From Dongia_B sp035539075 (GTDB lineage: Bacteria > Pseudomonadota > Alphaproteobacteria > Dongiales > Dongiaceae), in the NCBI GenBank assembly GCA_035539075.1, contig DATLJB010000005.1:1-64000 (forward strand): a stretch of 64,000 nucleotides of DNA, given 5' to 3'. The notes under the pieces were generated by a model. It had not been told where the DNA came from. It ran no database searches and was given only the letters and a program-made list of their open reading frames with translations. The position numbers and the translations under genes are program-made. Each line of letters begins with the position of its first letter. The first letter of the stretch is position 1. This document shows, piece after piece, positions 61,229 to 64,000 of this stretch.

Positions 61229-63229
61229 ATGGCCACACTTCGGATCGGGCAGCGGATCGGCATCGGCTTCGGGCTGATGATCGCCGGGCTGGTGGCCTTG
61301 TCGACCATCAATTTCACCGGCCTGCAGCGGATCGGCGGCACCTATGACGGGGCCAGCGCGGGCGCGGCGGCGGCGACCGCGGCGGCGGAGCTTGACGGCG
61401 ATCTCACCAAGGACGTCTCGGCGCTGAAGGATTACCTGAGCACGGCCGATGACACAGCGGCGCAGGCGGTGACGCAATCCATGGCGGCGACCAGCGCCGC
61501 GGCGGCCCGGCTGAAGGATCTCACCGCCGATACCGCCTATGCCGATGATGTCGGCGAAGTGGTCAAATCGCAGGCCGCCTTCGTCGCCGGTTTCGACAAC
61601 CTGCATAAGGTGGTGGCCGACCGTGCCGCCGCCCGCGAGACGACGAAGGCCAAGATCGGCGAACTGACGACGGCCTTCACGGCATTGGCCGAGAAGTCCG
61701 CCGGCACCGGCAGCCTCGGCACCATCAAGTCGGCGCTCAGCGGACTTGCCACTTTTTCTTCGCTCTCGACCAAGCTCACGGCCTTTATCGGCTCAGGTGC
61801 GGCGGCCGATGAAGCGGCGGCCAATGACGAGCTCAAGAACCTCACCGATCAGCTGGTCGGCCTGAAGACGCGGGCGCTGATGGGTGGCCTCGATGCGGAA
61901 TACGACGCCGTCGACAAGAAGATGGCGGAGTTCCAGGCGGCCTTCACGGCGATCAGCGCCGCCACCAAGGCCCAGCACCTGCAGCAGCAGAGCTTCAATC
62001 AGCTGGCCGGGCAGATTCTCGATCGCTCGGCGCAATTGCGCGCGCGGGTGGCCGGCGACGTCGCCGCCGCTAACGACCAGTTGCGCGGCACCATCGCCAA
62101 CACCATCTGGCTGGTGATCGTCATTTCTGCGGCGACCGCGCTGGCGGCGATCGTCCTCGCCTGGGTGGTTAGCCGCGGCATCACCCGGCCGATCCTGGCC
62201 ATCACCGAGGTCATGCGCCGTCTCGCCGAGCGCGACTGGGCGGTCGAGCCCTATGGCATCGAACGCGGCGACGAGATCGGCGCCATGGCCAAGGCGGTGC
62301 AGGTGTTCAAGGACAACGGCCAGGCCGCCGATAGCCTGCAGCGTGAGGTCGAGGCCGAGCGCGCCAATGCCGATGCGACACGGCGCGCCGAGATGCGGCG
62401 CTTTGCCGATCAGTTCGACCAGGCGGTGGGTAATGTGGTGACGCAGGTCGCCAAGGCGGCTGGCGAGATGCAGGCTTTGGCCGACCAGTTGATGAACAAT
62501 GTGCAGCAGACTTCCAGCCGCTCGGCCTCGGTCGCCGAAGCCTCGCAGCAGGCGGCGGGCAATGTGCAGAATGTGGCCGCCGCCGCCGAGGAACTCTCGG
62601 CCTCGGTGCAGGAGATCGCCCGGCAGGTGGCCGCATCGAGCGAGATCGCCCGGAAGGCGGTCAGCGATACGGCGCGGGCAGATACTCAGGTGCAGTCCCT
62701 GGCCGAGGCGGCGGACAAGATCGGCGGCGTTGCCCGGCTGATCAGCGAGATCGCCGCCCAGACCAATCTGCTGGCGCTCAATGCCACGATCGAGGCGGCG
62801 CGGGCGGGCGAGGCCGGCAAGGGCTTTGCCGTGGTTGCCTCCGAGGTGAAGAACCTCGCGGCGCAAACAGCGAAAGCAACCGAGGAGATCGGCGTGCAGA
62901 TCTCCGCCATCCAGACCTCGACCAACGACACGGTGGGCGCCATTCGCGGCATCGGCGCCACCATCCAGCAGGTCAACGAGATCACCCAGTCGGTGGCGAG
63001 CGCCATCGCCGAACAGGGCAGCGCCACCAACGAGATCGCCCAGAGCACCCAGCAGGCCTTCAGCGGCACGCAGCTGGTGGCGGGCGATGTCGCCGGCATG
63101 AGCGGCGTGGTGGCGGCGAGTGGAAGTGCTGCCGAGCGGGTGCATCAGGCTTGCGGCGTCCTCGCGCAACAGGCGGGGCATTTGCGCACGGAAGTGGACC
63201 GCTTTATCGCGCAGATACGGGCGGCGTGA
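61229..63229 (+). CDS. Methyl-accepting chemotaxis protein
   Basis: 666 residues. TM1 at about 9-30, a periplasmic Ala/Thr-rich helical sensory region (residues 35-285) without a named domain, TM2 near 290-315, HAMP domain following (SRGITRPILAITEVMRRLAERDWAV), and the MA signalling domain with the conserved hairpin tip EIAAQTNLLALNATIEAARAGEAGKGFAVVASEVKNLA near 508-545. No C-terminal CheR-docking pentapeptide. Chemoreceptor of class with a long alanine-rich sensor; ligand unknown. Free-standing. Confidence 0.95.
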   Translation: MATLRIGQRIGIGFGLMIAGLVALSTINFTGLQRIGGTYDGASAGAAAATAAAELDGDLTKDVSALKDYLSTADDTAAQAVTQSMAATSAAAARLKDLTADTAYADDVGEVVKSQAAFVAGFDNLHKVVADRAAARETTKAKIGELTTAFTALAEKSAGTGSLGTIKSALSGLATFSSLSTKLTAFIGSGAAADEAAANDELKNLTDQLVGLKTRALMGGLDAEYDAVDKKMAEFQAAFTAISAATKAQHLQQQSFNQLAGQILDRSAQLRARVAGDVAAANDQLRGTIANTIWLVIVISAATALAAIVLAWVVSRGITRPILAITEVMRRLAERDWAVEPYGIERGDEIGAMAKAVQVFKDNGQAADSLQREVEAERANADATRRAEMRRFADQFDQAVGNVVTQVAKAAGEMQALADQLMNNVQQTSSRSASVAEASQQAAGNVQNVAAAAEELSASVQEIARQVAASSEIARKAVSDTARADTQVQSLAEAADKIGGVARLISEIAAQTNLLALNATIEAARAGEAGKGFAVVASEVKNLAAQTAKATEEIGVQISAIQTSTNDTVGAIRGIGATIQQVNEITQSVASAIAEQGSATNEIAQSTQQAFSGTQLVAGDVAGMSGVVAASGSAAERVHQACGVLAQQAGHLRTEVDRFIAQIRAA

Positions 63230-63241
63230 CGGGAAGAATAT

Positions 63242-63412
63242 TCATCGCATCTTGATGCAGACGGGCTCGGTCTGCAGTAGTTTCGTACATTGCCATTCCG
63301 GCCCGAAGCCGAAATTCGCATTCGTCATGGCACTCGGATGCGTGACGAACTGCCAAGTCGAGTAGATAGCGAGACCGCAGAGCGGCAGAGCGATTAGAAG
63401 GGCCAGGCGCAT
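63242..63412 (-). CDS. Small hypothetical membrane-anchored protein (56 residues)
   Basis: MRLALLIALPLCGLAIYSTWQFVTHPS, a signal or membrane segment followed by a short tail with two Cys (WQCTKLL, EPVCIKMR). Start ATG 63412 overlaps an upstream even smaller frame by 19 bp. The tail's Cys pair could form a disulfide outside the membrane. No family recognised. Confidence 0.5.
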   Translation of the reverse strand: MRLALLIALPLCGLAIYSTWQFVTHPSAMTNANFGFGPEWQCTKLLQTEPVCIKMR

Positions 63413-63501
63413 TTGCGATAGGCGCCCCGGGGCCAGGCATGATAGCCGCCGATGAGGGGCACCAGGGCGGCAGCCAGGATCGCCATGAAAAACTGCCACA
63501 T
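63394..63501 (-). CDS. Very small hydrophobic frame (35 residues)
   Basis: MWQFFMAILAAALVPLIGGYHAWPRGAYRKCAWPF, a predicted single membrane helix followed by a Arg/Lys-Trp tail. It overlaps the next frame in another register, so the two might be coupled. It was too short for standard gene calls. Protein-level evidence is needed. Confidence 0.35.
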   Translation of the reverse strand: MWQFFMAILAAALVPLIGGYHAWPRGAYRKCAWPF

Positions 63502-63702
63502 CTTCGTTCCCGCTCATCCTGGTGGGAGGTCTGCCAGCTTAGCGCAAATGTGGCGCGACCGCCTCCAGCCCCCAGTCCGATCAGGTCATAGACCCCAAAT
63601 TTCTGAGCCTTCTCGGTGAGGGTCAATCTTGCGCCGGGAGGGTCCGCGACGCATCGTGCACGCAACTCATCGTCCAGCCTGATTGCTCCAGAGGTAACCA
63701 CC

Positions 63703-64000
63703 ATGCCCGCGCGTCCCGCCGTCATCACCGAACCCGCCCGCCAGATCGAGGTCATCCATGAGACCGATGTGCTGGTGGTGGGCTCCGGCCCCGGCGGTCT
63801 GGCGGCGGCACTGGCGGCGGCGCGGGCCGGCGTCGCGGTGACCCTGGTCGAACGCTTCGGCTGCTTCGGCGGCAATATCACGGCAGTGGGCGTCGAGGGC
63901 TTCGCCTGGTATCGGCATGAGGCGACGGTGGAGGCGGGCGGCATCGGCCGCGAATTCGAGGATCGCGCCAAGGCCATGGGTGCGGCTGTGCCGGAGAGCC
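63703..64000 (+). CDS. FAD-dependent oxidoreductase, N-terminal part (3' truncated by window)
   Basis: Start ATG 63703 follows GAGG. Residues 23-38 VLVVGSGPGGLAAALA are the dinucleotide-binding motif GxGxxG, then VTLVERFGCFGGNITAVGVEGFAW, the FAD-binding arrangement of the FAD_oxidored (PF12831) group. The window ends at residue ~99 and the frame is open. Substrate cannot be told. Confidence 0.88.
   Translation, partial: MPARPAVITEPARQIEVIHETDVLVVGSGPGGLAAALAAARAGVAVTLVERFGCFGGNITAVGVEGFAWYRHEATVEAGGIGREFEDRAKAMGAAVPES

Noticed and set aside
1..64000. CRISPR arrays, insertion sequences, tRNA or rRNA genes
   Set aside because: No regularly spaced repeats, transposase motifs, terminal inverted repeats or cloverleaf sequences were seen on reading either strand; a tRNAscan or Infernal run would be decisive.

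Overview
The window is high-GC, densely coded chromosomal DNA with no rRNA, tRNA, insertion sequence, prophage or CRISPR visible. Codon use, gene families (exosortase with a VPLPA-type cargo, succinoglycan-like exo genes, ChrA/ChrB, CrcB-DUF190, single-HAMP chemoreceptor) and gene order fit an alphaproteobacterium, most likely of the Rhodospirillales. That placement is an inference from protein content, not a phylogeny.

Positions 1-21,600 are a housekeeping and accessory region of short operons: the end of an aldo/keto reductase, an NmrA-like reductase, a chromate-resistance pair (rhodanese-ChrB and ChrA), pyruvate kinase, a beta-ureidopropionase-like amidohydrolase and an AsmA protein. These are followed by a run of small regulator-target pairs: MarR/VOC, LysE and ArsR with three DUF899 thioredoxin-like genes, LysR with a SnoaL/alcohol dehydrogenase operon, and HxlR/DHFR-like. 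Several of these divergent promoters carry clear inverted repeats that look like operators. A methyltransferase, a 2OG-Fe(II) dioxygenase and an ABC-2 exporter close this part.

Positions 21,780-56,948 are one large exopolysaccharide (EPS) locus of about 35 kb. Its left edge makes precursors and starts the lipid-linked unit (phosphomannomutase/phosphoglucomutase, ManC, ExoA-like glycosyltransferase, undecaprenyl-phosphate hexose-1-P transferase). A 0.98-kb spacer holding an orphan intrinsic terminator precedes a small secreted protein with a C-terminal VPVPAALP...RLRRR sorting signal. A 16-kb plus-strand run then encodes export lipoprotein-type protein, outer-membrane barrel, Wzz, BY-kinase, secretion ATPase, PrsT-like TPR lipoprotein, a fused exosortase-EpsI (XrtD type), polymerase/ligase, flippase, acyltransferase and two glycosyltransferases. 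Four GT2 genes on the minus strand, an ExoL-like GT, a secreted GH16 hydrolase, GalE, another GT and a flippase-like membrane protein complete the locus. The logic is a Wzx/Wzy polysaccharide pathway coupled to exosortase processing of one locus-encoded surface protein.

Positions 56,973-64,000 return to unrelated genes: patatin, a fluoride riboswitch with crcB and DUF190, a cation/proton antiporter, a chemoreceptor, two tiny overlapping genes and the start of an FAD-dependent oxidoreductase cut by the window end.

The most interesting system is the exosortase-EPS locus, which combines the companion genes usually seen with XrtA, a fused XrtD-like exosortase, succinoglycan-like glycosyltransferases and a single adjacent cargo. 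Second-tier signals are paired operators (MarR, ArsR, LysE, LysR, HxlR), a tandem duplication in the DUF899 cluster that left a translationally coupled 66-codon remnant, and a possible small RNA ahead of the cargo gene.
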